Assembly: GCA_010093515.1 (NCBI GenBank)
Contig: MU001689.1
Location: 571,913 to 635,912 of the forward strand
Reading direction: 5' to 3'
Source: Lineolata rhizophorae
Lineage: Eukaryota > Ascomycota > Dothideomycetes > Lineolatales > Lineolataceae
DNA length: 64,000 nucleotides
The position numbers and the translations under genes were made by a program. Within the stretch, counting starts at the first letter, position 1, and each line of letters begins with the position of its first letter. Shown piece after piece: positions 1-11,355 of the stretch. The notes below the pieces were generated by a model that worked only from the letters and a program-made list of their open reading frames with translations, had not been told where the DNA came from and searched no databases.

Positions 1-571
1 GCCGCATGCTCGACACAGCAAGCATCGTCAGCAAGGTGGCGCGCGAAATGGCGATGCAGGACCTAAAGGCTGGAGAGTTGCTCGGAACGGCCTGGGATCC
101 GGCGAGAAGGATGTGAGGGTGCCAGGGCAGCGTGTCCCAGCGCACTATTGTCTGGAGAGATGAGTTTGTTCTTAAGCTGGATAAGCCTATTTCGGACTCA
201 TCGTCGCCGAAGAGGGTCTTTGTTTTAATGCGCTGGAGCTGCCCGGGTTTGAAAGTGGAAGAAGTCGTGACGGTGGTAGTGGCGGGGGCGTCCGCAAAAG
301 CCCCCTTTGACTTTTCCGGGGCTCGAGTTTCGGTCAGGTGCATGACACCAAATAGCGGGTTCGCCAGTCCTTTGTCGGGGTATCTTGTCGGTGTCGGCGT
401 TAAGTAGACGATTTCATGGCCGCAAAAACTGTCCGCGAGACAGGCAACCGGGATCGGTCCCCGCGGAGCTTCAGTACGCTTGACAGCCTTGTACACGGCG
501 CTTAGGCCAACAATAGTAGCCACGCATGACACCCAGCCCGCGGAAAGATTGGCAGCCTCGACAGGGTCCAT
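1..571 (-). CDS. Unknown protein, 5' part of gene, runs off left edge
   Basis: An uninterrupted frame of 190 codons starts at an ATG at 571 and is still open at base 1. The protein begins MDPVEAANLSAGW. A hydrophobic stretch at residues ~12-27 (around CVATIVGLSAVYKAV) could be a membrane anchor. A Pro/Thr/Ser-rich linker follows at ~80-105, then a segment containing RWDTLPWHPHILLAG. Residue use looks like real protein: Cys, Trp and hydrophobic runs are spread normally, unlike the competing frames. I do not recognise the family. A short plus-strand frame ending at 116 overlaps it and is judged a shadow. No intron is needed in the visible part. The gene's 3' end lies outside the window, so length and function are open. 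Confidence 0.55.
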   Translation of the reverse strand, partial: MDPVEAANLSAGWVSCVATIVGLSAVYKAVKRTEAPRGPIPVACLADSFCGHEIVYLTPTPTRYPDKGLANPLFGVMHLTETRAPEKSKGAFADAPATTTVTTSSTFKPGQLQRIKTKTLFGDDESEIGLSSLRTNSSLQTIVRWDTLPWHPHILLAGSQAVPSNSPAFRSCIAISRATLLTMLAVSSMR

Positions 572-2804
572 TTCGAAGGCCAGGACTTGAAAAAGTCCAG
601 CGAGGAGTCAAGCCGTTTACTAGCACCAGCCAGGCTATGCGCTTCGTTTCGGTTTCTCGAGTGTGGAGAATGGGGTTGAAAAGTAAAACGGTTCGAGGCA
701 GCACACTCCTTTTATCTCGCAGAAGCGAAAGGCTGAAGTCGAGTTTGGGGTTCAGCTCAGCTTCGTGTGACTCCTGCACGCGCTGCACGGGTTTTGATAC
801 GCAGCGGACGTTGGCCAACCGCAACCCTGGTCATCTTGACCGGAAAGACGACTGTGAATTGAACCTGCGATAGCCTTGCCTAGTTTTCAACAAATTCAAC
901 GAGAACACACACCAAAAGTCCCGCGGCGCTTGTCAAATTCTTGCGGAAGGATTCAAAGACGCTTTTGCGATCCAACAAATTAAGTGGCGTAGACGTACGC
1001 TCGTGTGGGCGGGGTGCAGCATCCGAAATAGAAGAGACCGGAGGGAAATTGCACCGAGTGGCTTGACGCTGACGGCTGACTCTTGGCAGTCAACTTCAGT
1101 TGACTGTCAAAATCCGGTGACCCCTTGTCGTTCTCGAAAGACATTCTTCATTATAGATAACATTTGGGGATAAAAATACGGTGTCGAGCATGTGGCCTAC
1201 AGTTGATAATGTGAATTCAAGAATATGACAAGATTCAAAGAGAAGAGCACTTGCGTACCTTGTGTTATACCCAACAAAGATGGATCCCACCGCAAATCGT
1301 GCTGGTTTACTGTGAAGTTGAAAGTCCTAATCCCTTTTAGTCCCGCAATGGTGATCTCTTTGCCAAATACTCTTTACAGCGTTTCGCCGGATTCGGAGTT
1401 ACTTTCGGATAACGGGTCACCTGGCAATTCTCCTGCAAGTTGATGACTGGTCATTGGCTAGTCGTTGATAAGCCGGAGCGGGGCTACGCAGTCGCAGGGT
1501 GTAGACGTAGTTCTGTATGCTCCCTTTTCGTGCTAACCAGAAACGGCGCAGCTCGAAGACCAAGCAGTAGAAAAGTCTAACGCCGACGTCGTCGTCAACT
1601 CCCAACCTTTCTCCGCTACTGATGTCCCAAATCCCTCTTTGAATCTCGTCACGAGCCGGTTCAATTTGCGCTTGCTCTTTAGTGGTTTTGACACCATGAT
1701 CAGTCACGGTTTCTGGTCCATTAATTGGACTAGAATTGGAATCCTATCCGTCCGAATCGAAGCTTGATCTAACAATATGGAAATCCATGCTAGTGGAGTT
1801 ACAGCACCTGTCCCGTCAAAAACAAAGCACATTTGCCTACTGGCTGAACATTGCTGCTCCATTCCTTATATTTTCTATCACTTGGATTATTCGTCGTCTC
1901 TTACGTTGACAGAGATATGTGTCTGTAATGGAACTTAATTAGAAGCAAATAGATGCACCGTGGCCAAAGGCTAAAGAGCCGTAAAACTTACGTGGCCCAG
2001 CTATTTGCATCGAATACGTGTCAGGGTTATTTCCTATCCTGAGGTTGATATATGTGAGTGTTCACTCGTGACTATTAATGTTAGTAAAAGTATATAAGTG
2101 AAATTCTGTTCCTAATTACCGGGAACAAGCATGAGTATATCTACTGCATTCTAAATAAGAATATTCGTCTATTAGACGTTCCATCCTAACTCAGAACGTT
2201 ACTTTGTTTAACAGCGCTATTGACCTACAACTCCTCGTCTCTCCATCCTGGATAAGTAATGGTAGTATGCCATTGCACTAATGCGATTTCTAGCCTCGAT
2301 CTGGAGCTTAAAGTCGAAAATGACATCGCGGGAAAGCGGTTTACAAAGTAGTGTTGACACAGAAAGCATGCCAAAAGCCATGAACATGCAATACAACGTT
2401 GGACAGCTCAAAACGCTCGAAATATCCCGGAAACTAGGAATTTATATGGAATAGCCACTGGCCCCAAGCATTGACCGAAAGGGCACAAACCGGCACCTGT
2501 GCATTTTGTCTACCACTGTGGTGAGGTATTGAACTGGGGCTGAGGAGCCACCGGCCATGTCTAGACGTGGCCAACCCATGCAGTCTCAATATACGTGAAG
2601 AATTGCTAGCTAGTTAGATGAGTAGCTGATTCTTCATTTTCCTATCTCGGCCTCCTTTTAGTCGTCTTCTACACCGGATATCTACGAAACGTGACAGATG
2701 TTTTTTCAGGTCTTACGTCAGACATAACCCGAGCAGAATTGTAGCAAGATTTCGTTGAATGACCAATTTGCTAAACAGCACTCCAATGTATTGACCTGAT
2801 TATG
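572..2804. other. Gene-poor AT-rich intergenic stretch
   Basis: About 2.2 kb between the start of the left-edge gene and the stop of bioDA. Bases ~1100-2800 are clearly more AT-rich than the flanking genes. Short frames exist on both strands, the longest about 96-117 codons, but none has family resemblance or convincing splice sites. The first few hundred bases probably hold the left-edge gene's promoter and 5' UTR. No tRNA-like B box or inverted terminal repeat was seen. Confidence 0.5.
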
Positions 2805-5439
2805 CTAGTCTAATGCTTCCAAAACTGCGAAGGAAATCGCTTTTAGAACGATCGGGGAAGATTGCATGCTCGTCATCAAATAAAGAACATTTCCAAGCAC
2901 TCTCGAGTGTATTGACCAACTTTCTCCAGCTTGTCCATTCAACAAGTGCTTTTGAAGACCTGCCGCGGCATTCGATGTATAGCCTAAATTTCTATCAGTT
3001 TTGAAGTAAAAGATACGAGGGAACCAATTTTTGGACTAACCTTGCCCGTGCACGTCTCGCAGCTTAATGACCAATACCGAACCAAGTGCCCAGACGCTGT
3101 CGACGCTTGTTTTATAGGACAGCTGGCTGACAAAATCTTGCGACCACATACTCCAAATTCGGGAGCTAGCTTTTGCGCAGACGGCTCTAGGGGAGGGAGA
3201 AACAACGTCCTTGTCTGAAAGACCAGGGTTCCATTCCAGCCTATACGCCTCCCAGCCCTCGCTGGCCTCCAATCCTTTCATCTCCTTTAGCGCCGTAATT
3301 GCCACGGTGCAGCCAACAGCATGAGCCGTATAACTATGCCCATGAAGCAGCGCGGATGACTTGTCGTCGTCGAGGAACGCTTCAAAGATGCTCTCGCTCG
3401 CCGTCGTCGTGCAAAGAGGAAGCACGCCACCAGTCAAGAGTTTGGCATTGACCACGATGTCGGGATCGACTCCGATAAGGGAACTAGCACTCCAGTGGCC
3501 AAGCCTGTAGAGTCCCGTGAATACTTCGTCGGAAACCACGGGAAGACCGGCCCACGCGTTGCTGTCGCTGGGTGCTCCGGAGCTGGGATATGTGTTGAAT
3601 ATCTCGGGCTCTTTACGGATGACGTCCACAAGGGTTCTCTGAAACAGGGGGTCCCTGGAGCAAGTTAGTGGGAAACTCCAACGTAATATTTGGGGGTTAC
3701 GGACGCAAACACCATTCCTCCTGCGCCAAGAATGACTGGTTCAAGAATCAAGGCACCCAATTTCTTGCCGTCTCTCACCAGCTTAGTCAAGACATCCCTA
3801 ATGTATAGTCTATACTTTTCGCCGATTCTAGACCCGTCGAATATTTCCTGGAGCGTCCCGAATGTCTGAGGCGGACCGAATTCACTCTCCATCCCTGTTG
3901 GTGGCTCGATGGTCCAAGCCCCGTTTCGCATCTGGACCTGTGGAAAGTCAAACCAAAATCCACGACCCCGGTACCACTCTACCTTTTCGTTGAAAGTAGA
4001 TGGCTCAGACATATCCATAGCGCCAATCGTGTCACCATGATAGCTTCCCTTTAGGCCAATCGCGAGTATGTCATCGGATCGGCTGTCCCATCTGTAGCGA
4101 GCAGCAGACGCCCGCAGGGCCATTTTCATGGCCACTTCGGTCCCCGTGCTGCCGTTGTCGGTGTAGAACACTCGAGAAAGTCGAGGATTTTTGGATTCAG
4201 CTAGAAGCATGTCCGCAAGAGCAACAGCTGGCTCGTGGACCGCGCCGGCAAACATTACGTGGCCGTACCGGCCTGCAGCATACGCAGCGGCGAGAGAGAA
4301 CTTGGGATTCCCATGTCCAAGACCCTGGGTCCACCACGATGCCGAGCCGTCGAACGCAGGCTGCAGAAGCGGGTTTGTGCTGGTTTCCAAAGAGGTTTCT
4401 GGCCGAAGGGTTTGGAAGAAATCCCCATATGCAGAATCGATAGTTAAAATGTCTTTGGTAGAACGCCCTTGATGTTGAGTGAAAGGGTGCCAGATGGCTT
4501 TATCTGCGGCGACGACCAGCGATCCAAGCTTCTCTATCCGGGACTTGTGGTTCTCCACAAGGAGAGTTGCCAGTGGACCAAGCTTTTTATCCCGAACAGC
4601 CCGTTCATAGTACGTTTCCACGTTTTTCTGGTCCTCTTCAACAGGAAGTACTGGAGCCGGAGGCTGATTCAAGACGAAAAAGTTATCTTTCACTTCTTTG
4701 CGAAAGAAGTCCGAAAGATACTCATGGTTACCCAAGATTCCCCCGTTCTCCTCGTTTTTGAATATGACCACGGCGTCTACGTCATAACCGCGAATCCGAA
4801 GACTCTCGTAAGCCGAGAGAGAAGTGCCAATGCCACCTAGTCGATGGTCCGCGACTAGAATGACGGGCAGCCTCAATGGCCGATAAAGATCTGCCTGCGA
4901 CTCTGCCGACGGCCCTGGAGAGAGTACACCGCCGGCGGTTTCTACAACCGCCACGGCATTCTTCTCCTTTGCATACTTCGAAAACTCAGCGGAGACAAGT
5001 CCAATCAGAGATTCGGCTGAGGGCACCTATAAATTGCATTAACAACCATTGGTTGGTCAAAGCGGCTCAAAGGGGTACTGATGGAGTACAAACGTTTCCA
5101 TCAAGCCGAGCTGCCACGTGAGGAGAGACTGGCAGTGAGAATTGGAACAAGCATTTTGATTGAGTGCGCTTTCCCGCAAAACGACAGATATGGCTGCAGT
5201 TCAATTGGCGTGAGCTCGAGTCAATTGATTGAGTGCGAAATGAAGTCTCACCGGTCGTCAGCTTCGGCTTCAGGCCCCGTGGAGACGGGCTTCAAGTAGT
5301 GCACGGCATAGGAAGGATGGGTTTCGGACAGGGTGCGGCACAGCAAAGCGGACACAATTGTCTTGCCGACGCCGGTGTGAGCGCCAAAAATCTGAGCCGC
5401 GACCAAGTTCGGCCACAGCCCAGGAGGCGGCCGCAACAT
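2805..5439 (-). CDS. bioDA: Bifunctional dethiobiotin synthetase / DAPA aminotransferase (BioDA)
   Basis: Makes dethiobiotin from KAPA in two steps: the BioA half transaminates KAPA to DAPA and the BioD half carboxylates and closes the ring. Five exons join in frame: 5439-5252, 5193-5094, 5026-3705, 3654-3041 and 2983-2805, giving 800 aa, the usual size for fungal fusions. The BioD P-loop GAHTGVGKT lies near residues 17-25. The BioA half begins near AIWHPFTQHQGR and carries the PLP-lysine segment NAKLLTGG. The C-terminus has the family-like segments GYTSNAA and HSRVLGNVLY. ATG 5439 is the first ATG in its frame. The 100-nt second exon is supported by a conserved VSPHVAAR segment. One intron (3704-3655) appears to use a weak GTCCGT donor. 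bioF lies divergent 240 bp away. The short N-terminus could be mitochondrial, which is unproven. Confidence 0.93.
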
Positions 5440-5679
5440 GGTAGAGGTTGAAGTGGTTTTGCCCACAGCGCGCTCCGCATCCCATGGGACGCCCCAATTG
5501 ACGTGCTCCTCGGCTACTATACCCCTGTCGGCCTTAGCATCAAATATTTCCTTTTTGAACTGTCTCTGGTCACAACGGTTCGAGTGAGATTTTGGACACG
5601 CACGAAACCCCAAAGGCTTCTACCTTTCAGTATCCTATCCCTTGCGTATAGTGCAATCCTCGTCTCCTGCCGAATCTAA
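5440..5679. promoter_or_regulatory. Shared divergent promoter of bioDA and bioF
   Basis: 240 bp separate the bioDA ATG (minus) from the bioF ATG (plus), so one short region must drive both genes. This fits joint control of the pathway. No clear TATA box or recognised operator was identified, so any shared regulation is inferred from layout only. Confidence 0.5.
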
Positions 5680-7100
5680 ATGCATCATGGACCGGGGACG
5701 CCGTTCCCCCCTGCCTGCTCGCCGCTGGAGCGCCAGCTCGCCCAGCGCCTCGACCGGCGGCGCGCCAATTCGACGCTGCGAAGTCTGACCGTCGCGCCCC
5801 CGTCCAGCGTCGACTTCTCGTCCAACGATTTCCTCTCGCTGGCCGGCAGCGCCGAGCTACGCGCCTACTTCCTGTGTGAGCTGGCCGGGGACCGCTCCGG
5901 CTGCCCGCCCCTGCTGGGTAGCCGGGGCTCGCGTCTGCTCGACGGCAACTCGGCCTACGCCGAGGCCGTCGAGCGCGAAGTCGCCGCCTTCCACGGCGCC
6001 GCCGCCGGCCTGCTGTGCAACTCGGGCTTCGACGCCAACGCGGGCCTATTCGCGTGCGTGCCGCAGGCGGGCGACGCCATCCTGTACGACGAGCTGATCC
6101 ACGCGAGCGTGCATGACGGCATGAAGCTGTCCAGAGCGTCGAGGCGGGTTGCGTTCGAGCACAACTCTGCCGACGACCTGGGGCGCAGGATCGAGGAGTT
6201 GCTGGCGGCAAAGCCGTCGTTTGCCGACGGACACGGGAATGTGTTTGTCGCTGTGGAGGCCATCTATAGCATGGATGGCGACTTGGCTCCCCTTGCGCAA
6301 ATCGTCGAACTCGTCGAGAGGCTTCTGCCACGTGCCAATGGCCATGTTGTAGTAGATGAGGCCCACGCGACGGGCGTTTTGGGTCCTCAGGGCAGGGGTC
6401 TGGTGTGTGAACTAGGGCTCGAAAAGAGAGTATTTGCACGACTACATACTTTTGGCAAATCTCTAGCTTGCAGTGGGGGTGAGTCCACATATGAGATCAT
6501 TTTCTACGAGTCTTCGAAGTAATCAGTTCATTACAGCCATCATTCTCTCGTCTCCAATCGTCCGTCATTACTTGGTCAATTATGCCCGTCCTATGATCTA
6601 CACCACCTTCATGTCGTTCCCCTCCCTGGCGGCCATACGTGCCTCGTATCGCTATCTGGAGGATGGTAAATCTGAAATAGTAAGTATAACTGATTTACTA
6701 CGTTGGGATCTCATCATCCTCTGTTCTAATCCGCTACAAGCTATCCTCGCAGCTGCAAAATCTCATTGCATATCTTCATGAGCGACTATACGAACTTCTC
6801 TCTTCTTTAGAGGATAGCACGGGCCTCATTTCCATGCCCATGACCCGGCCAAGATCTCCAATATTTTCCGTCTTGACAACACGGCCCAGGGAACTGGCCA
6901 AACACTGTCAAGAAAGTGGCTTTATAGTCCGGGCCGTAGTACCGCCTACAGTTCCCGCCGGTAAGGAACGGATTAGAGTCTGTCTCCATGCTGGAAATAC
7001 CAAGGATGAAATCGACGGGTTCATCTCTAGACTGCAAGAATGGCTTGAAAGTCGACTGGCAGAATGCAAACCACTCATGGCAAGACAGTCTCGTCTCTGA
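5680..7100 (+). CDS. bioF: 8-amino-7-oxononanoate (KAPA) synthase
   Basis: PLP enzyme of the alpha-oxoamine synthase family that condenses a pimeloyl thioester with alanine to give KAPA, the first dedicated biotin step. Three exons (5680-6478, 6537-6679, 6753-7100) give 429 aa. Key segments are VDFSSNDFLSLAG near residue 43, the VDEAHATGVLG cofactor-binding motif and HTFGKSLACSGG with the PLP lysine. The first intron falls just after that lysine motif and splices cleanly to AIILSSP. The protein ends in SRL, a valid peroxisomal targeting signal type 1, which agrees with the known peroxisomal location of this enzyme in Aspergillus. It is convergent with bioB, with 94 bp between stop codons. Confidence 0.95.
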
Positions 7101-7194
7101 AGCCAAAATGAAAATATTTCAGACGATATCCAAGGCTCTCCGTGGCATGAAATGGCTTTGTTTATATACATCCTTAATCCTCGAAATGCACATA

Positions 7195-8504
7195 TCATGA
7201 CATCGACACCTGTCCCTCTTCCTTTGCTCTTGACGCTCCTATTGCCGCGTTCACCGAAGGCGCATTCTCGCTCGGCCCATTTCTCAGCATTTCCGTCCTG
7301 GAACCCATTGTCTCATGACTAGCCATCGGCCTCAGCCCCCACCGCTCAAACATGGCCTTGTCCTCCTCCCACCCGGTGCACGCCGTTGTGAGCATCTTCT
7401 CGCCCGTGAAGACGGCGTTGGCGCCCGCCATGAAGCACAGCATTTGCTTCTCCTCAGGCAGCACGTTGCGGCCGGCCGCAAGGCGGACGATGGTCGTCGG
7501 CAGCACCAGGCGCGCCGTCGCGATGGTGCGCAGCACGGCGTCGAATGGCACCGGTGGCGTGTCGCCCAGCGGCGTGCCCTTGATGGGCACGAGCGCATTG
7601 ACGGGGAACGACTCCGGGTGCCGGTCGAGCGTCGCGACCGTGTGGATCAGGCCGACGTGGTCCGCGGCCTTCTCGCCGAGGCCGAGGATGCCGCCCGTGC
7701 ACACGTGGATGCCCGCGTCGGCTACGTTGCCGATGGTCGCTAGCCGCTCGTCGTAGCTGCGCGTCGTGATGACGTTGGGGTAGTGCTCGCGGCTCGTGTC
7801 GACGTTGTGGTTGTACGCCGTGAGGCCGGCGTCGCGCAGCTCACGCGCCTGCGCACCGTCGATCATGCCGAGCGTCACGCAGCTCTCGAGGCCGAGCGCC
7901 CGCACCCCTTCGACCATCTTCTTGATGTTGGCTAGGTTCGTCTTGCGCCCGCGCATGTCGCGCCAGGCGGCGCCCATGCAGAAGCGCGTGCTGCCGTTGT
8001 CCTTGGCCACCTTGGCCGCCTGCAGGACCTCGTCCACGGGCGAGAGCTTGGTCGCTTTGAGGCCCGTCTGGTACCGCGACGATTGCGCGCAGTAGGAGCA
8101 GTCTTCGGAGCAGCCACCCGTCTTGATGTTCATCAGGGTGCACATTTGGATGGCGGCGGGGTTGTGGAAACGGCGGTGGAGAGTGCCCTGCGGGGGGTGG
8201 ATGAGTGTTAGCGGATTTTCATTTTTCAAAATTTCAATGGACAACTAACTGCAGAGAATGCAAGCTCCATGAGAGGGGTGTTGTATATTTCGGCGATTTC
8301 ATCCTTGGTCCAATTCGTGCGCGGCTTCGCGGCATTGAGCGCATCGTGGAGCACCCCTGACGGCGCTGCCGAGGATGATGCAGGTGTTGGAATTACAGGG
8401 ACGTCCTGGACGGTCGAGAACGGTCGCCGTGTGCTCCGAGGATGCGCAAAAGCCAATTGACGCCCTCGCAAACGCCTGACGCTATAAGGAAGTCTAGGCG
8501 GCAT
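7195..8504 (-). CDS. bioB: Biotin synthase
   Basis: Radical-SAM enzyme that inserts sulphur into dethiobiotin, the last step of biotin synthesis; in eukaryotes it is mitochondrial. Two exons (8504-8250, 8187-7195) give 415 aa. The N-terminus is rich in Arg with no acidic residues (MPPRLPYSVRRLRGR), and RRPFST resembles a matrix-protease site. The radical-SAM cluster motif is CSEDCSYC, inside MNIKTGGCSEDCSYCAQS. Other family segments are YNHNVDTSREHYPN, GGILGLGE and LPTTIVRLAAGR. The intron removes nothing conserved: ELAFSA joins GTLHRRFHNP as in other biotin synthases. The gene closes the cluster, tail to tail with bioF. Confidence 0.96.
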
Positions 8505-8837
8505 TCTGAGCGAACGTGAGTATTTGAGTGCGCGAAAGACCGGAGAGCACCTTAAGGTGTGCTTGTTGTTTTTCCGTTCTGTTGGGCGATCTCAGCTATC
8601 AGCGTGGTGGGGCACACCCCGCCATGGCCCGGGGCGTCGTTTTTCCGGGTCAGGGACAATGCTGTCACCGCCATTGGCCCAACCACGCCAGGGTCCGAAA
8701 TCTTGGCCGCGATTTTGCCTGCCATTCTAGCTTTGTCTCGCCCTCGACGCTTCTCCCTTCTCTAGCCCCCGGCCATGTCGCAGCTACGCGGATGAGCCGA
8801 TAACATTCAATCCTCTTGCTCCAGAATTGTCTCCGCC
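8505..8837. promoter_or_regulatory. Divergent promoter, bioB / RRP17-like gene
   Basis: 333 bp between two divergent start codons. It is GC-rich and has no clear TATA box. It marks the edge of the biotin cluster, since the next gene is nucleolar housekeeping. Nothing else is seen in it. Confidence 0.4.
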
Positions 8838-9602
8838 ATGCCTCCTCCGAGCAAACGCCGCAAAACCTCCGCCGTCGACGAGATCACCTTCGACGACAAG
8901 GACCGCACAGACTTCCTGACGGGCTTCCGCCGGCGCAAGCAGGCCCGCATACGACATGCGCAGGAGGTAGCCGCGCAGAAGGAGAAGGAGGAGCGCCAGC
9001 GGGAGCGACGCGAGGTGCGTTCTGTGCCATGTCTCCTGCAGAGACAATATCCACGTTGCGAACACGCCGTCTGATTCCGCTCCCTATAGCTCCGAGAACG
9101 ACGTAAGAGAGACCTCGAACGCCACGTTGCCGAAGTGAACGCGATACTCCGGAAGCAGTCGTCCGAGAATGAATACGGCGATCGTAACGGCTCCAGCGAC
9201 GAGGACGAATGGAGCGGCTTGTCCGAGGACGAGACGGCGACGCCGCCGCGCGAGGCGCCGATCCGTCGTGAAGATGAGTACGTGGACGAGGATAAGTACA
9301 CGACCGTGACGGTGTCTGAAGTAGGCATAACGCGGGACGGGTTCGAAGAGGCGCGCTCGGGTAGTTCGGATGATGGCAAGGGTGACGAGGACAAGGAGAA
9401 AGAATCGCGTCAAAGTGCAGTTAATGGGAGGGGAAAACTGTCTGAAAAAATAAAGAGGGAGGCGAAAGAGAAGCAGAGACCGAAGAAGAAGAAAAAGAAG
9501 TTCAGGTACGAGACTAAGGCGGAGCGTAAGCTAGGACGGATAAAAGATAGAATGCGGAAGAGTGCAAAGGCCAAGGCGAGGAGAGGAGAGAATAATGCCT
9601 AG
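8838..9602 (+). CDS. rrp17: Nucleolar protein 12 / Rrp17-family protein
   Basis: Likely acts in the nucleolus in pre-60S ribosome assembly; yeast Rrp17 is linked to 5' processing of 5.8S and 25S rRNA. Two exons (8838-9014, 9090-9602) give 229 aa. The N-terminus MPPPSKRRKTS is followed by the family signature around FDDKDRTDFLTGFRRRKQAR and a long charged helix of Glu, Arg and Lys. The middle is acidic (SSDEDEWSGLSEDE). The tail has a lysine run (KKKKKKFRYETKAERK) and basic helices typical of a nucleolar localisation region. The intron between RERRE and LRERRK keeps the coiled coil continuous. An AATAAA lies just past the stop. Confidence 0.85.
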
Positions 9603-10208
9603 AAGAGTTGAATAAAAGACATAGGGGCTTTATGAATCAGTCTATATAGATACCATATGCGGAGTAGCGTCGTAATTATACACGGACCATCCATCTTCTC
9701 CAACGAGGTAATGTCAATTAGCTAAAGTCTAGTGGAGTCAAATATGCAGCTTTGGGGAATGTTTAAATTAAAAGTAGGTATTATCATCGGCACCGGCCAA
9801 AGAGCACACTATACATGCCAATGCTAAAGAGTGAAAATGCACCGCAACACTGCGAGCAGCCAAGACGCATGCTCTGCAAATTGCAAACCGGTGATGGTGG
9901 ACATGGACTGCCACATCACACACGAGAAGACAACAAATAAAGGTTCAAGACCGCCATTTGTCTACATAGCATCCCATGCATTTACTTAGCGCGGTCGTCC
10001 AGAACCCCCGCCAGCTGGGTTTTGGGACGGCCAATGCCAAGCTCGACGATAATAGAAAATGTGCATTTGGGGCCTAAGGATTGGGTGGATTGGGAAACAG
10101 GGATAAGGAGGAACGGATCATGGTATTGATGAAAGACAAAGTTATACGCCGGGAGTGTGGACAGACAGGCAAGCAAACAAGACAGACGGGCGGGACAAGC
10201 AGCCTTTT
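9603..10208. other. Convergent intergenic region with poly(A) signal
   Basis: About 600 bp between the stop codons of the RRP17-like gene and tropomyosin. AATAAA at 9611-9616 probably serves the plus-strand gene. The rest is AT-rich 3' UTR-like sequence with no supported gene. Confidence 0.5.
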
Positions 10209-10957
10209 TTAGATGTTGCCAATCTCCGCGACAAAGTCGTCGAGCTCCTTCTTTGTGTCGGCGTACTTCTTAGCCATCTCCTCGTACTTGGATTCCCACT
10301 GGTCACGTTCGTTCTCGAGAGCCTGCACTTTGCGCTCGTAGTGGCCGGCCTTGACGTCGGTCTGGCGAAGCCTATGGGAAGAAGTAGCGTCAGCGGTGCG
10401 TTCCAGTAAAAGGGGTTCCAAACGGCCCACTACTAAGGCTCCTGGTAAAAGCAAAGTCGATGGCGTGCACTCACTTCTCGTTCGTCTCCCGCAACGTCTT
10501 ATCCGCCTGCTCCGCCTCGTCCTCCAGGATGGCCAGGCGCCGCTGCAGCGACTCGGCCTGGGTGCCGTGCTGGGCGCTCTCGGCAGCGGCGCCCTTGGCG
10601 TCCTTGAGCGCTGTCTCTAGCTTCTCCACCTCGGCCTCGAGCACCTGGTTCTTGTGCGTGAGCGACGTGATCTCCTGCTCCTTAGCCAGGTTCTCCTGCT
10701 CGAGCCCCTTAACCTTGGCCGAGAGCTCGTCGGCCTTGGCCGCAGACTCGTCGGCCTCGATCCGCAGGGCGTTCATGCGCTGTAAGGAGACAGGTCCACA
10801 TTGTTAGCACGGCTGCATCTCACGGACGGGCTGGGGAATGCGGGGAGCTTTGCTGGAGAAGGAACGTTGGCTGACGGCGGCGGTAATAGCGGGGCGCCAT
10901 ATGTGAAGGAGGGGCAACTGTCCGGCGCGTAAACAGTACCTTCTTGATGGCATCCAT
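10209..10957 (-). CDS. Tropomyosin
   Basis: Coiled-coil protein that lines actin cables and stabilises them for formins and myosin. Three exons (10957-10940, 10779-10475, 10371-10209) give exactly 161 aa, the same length as fission-yeast Cdc8. The first exon encodes only MDAIKK. Its donor is followed by a 160-nt intron, then RMNALRIEADESAAKADE begins the heptad repeats. The whole chain is Glu/Lys/Leu-rich with no Pro and no Trp until DQWESKYEE near the end. The last exon starts at LRQTDVKAGHYERKV and ends DFVAEIGNI. All splice sites are canonical and both phases agree. The start is fixed because MDAIKK is the conserved fungal N-terminus. Confidence 0.94.
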
Positions 10958-11355
10958 GGTGATGTTGGCGTTGCGAAGTAGACTAGGAAAGTTGGAGGAG
11001 GGCAGCAGAGTTAGCGGAAGGATTTGCACGAAAGTGAGCGGAAGGGCGCGGGCAGACGTAGTCGGGAGGGCTGGGTCAATAGGCGTTGCGTATGCAGCGT
11101 GTGAGACTGGGCGCTTTTGCGAGACACCGGCCGGCGCCGGTGGCGGTGGAGGGACCCTGGCTCCGGGGCGAGCGGCCGACCTTTGTTCCGGGCTCCGCGT
11201 TGCCCCGGCCAACCGTGGGTGCGTCCGGCCGCCTTGCCCCAAACAACTCGCGTCCTTCTCCACCACGGCCTCCTGACTCATCGTCTCGACCTTTGCTCCC
11301 CGATCCGCCTCAGCTGCATTCCACGAAAAATCTGCCATCCATCATCACCTAGGCC
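10958..11355. promoter_or_regulatory. Divergent promoter, tropomyosin / acidic low-complexity protein
   Basis: 398 bp between divergent start codons. It is GC-rich, with frames open by base composition on both strands. No clear TATA box is seen, and there is no evidence for a further gene. Confidence 0.4.

Noticed and set aside
3-116. Short plus-strand frame that could be the 3' end of a gene
   Set aside because: The minus-strand frame over the same bases is five times longer, starts at an ATG and reads more like protein.
132-873. Plus-strand frames of 91 and 115 codons and a minus-strand 117-codon frame
   Set aside because: They overlap the better-supported left-edge gene or its leader, with no motifs or splice logic.
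5627-6490. 287-codon minus-strand frame
   Set aside because: Antisense to bioF; very Arg/Pro/Ser-rich, as expected from the complement of GC-rich codons.
7315-7756. Plus-strand frames of 134-142 codons
   Set aside because: Antisense to the conserved body of biotin synthase.
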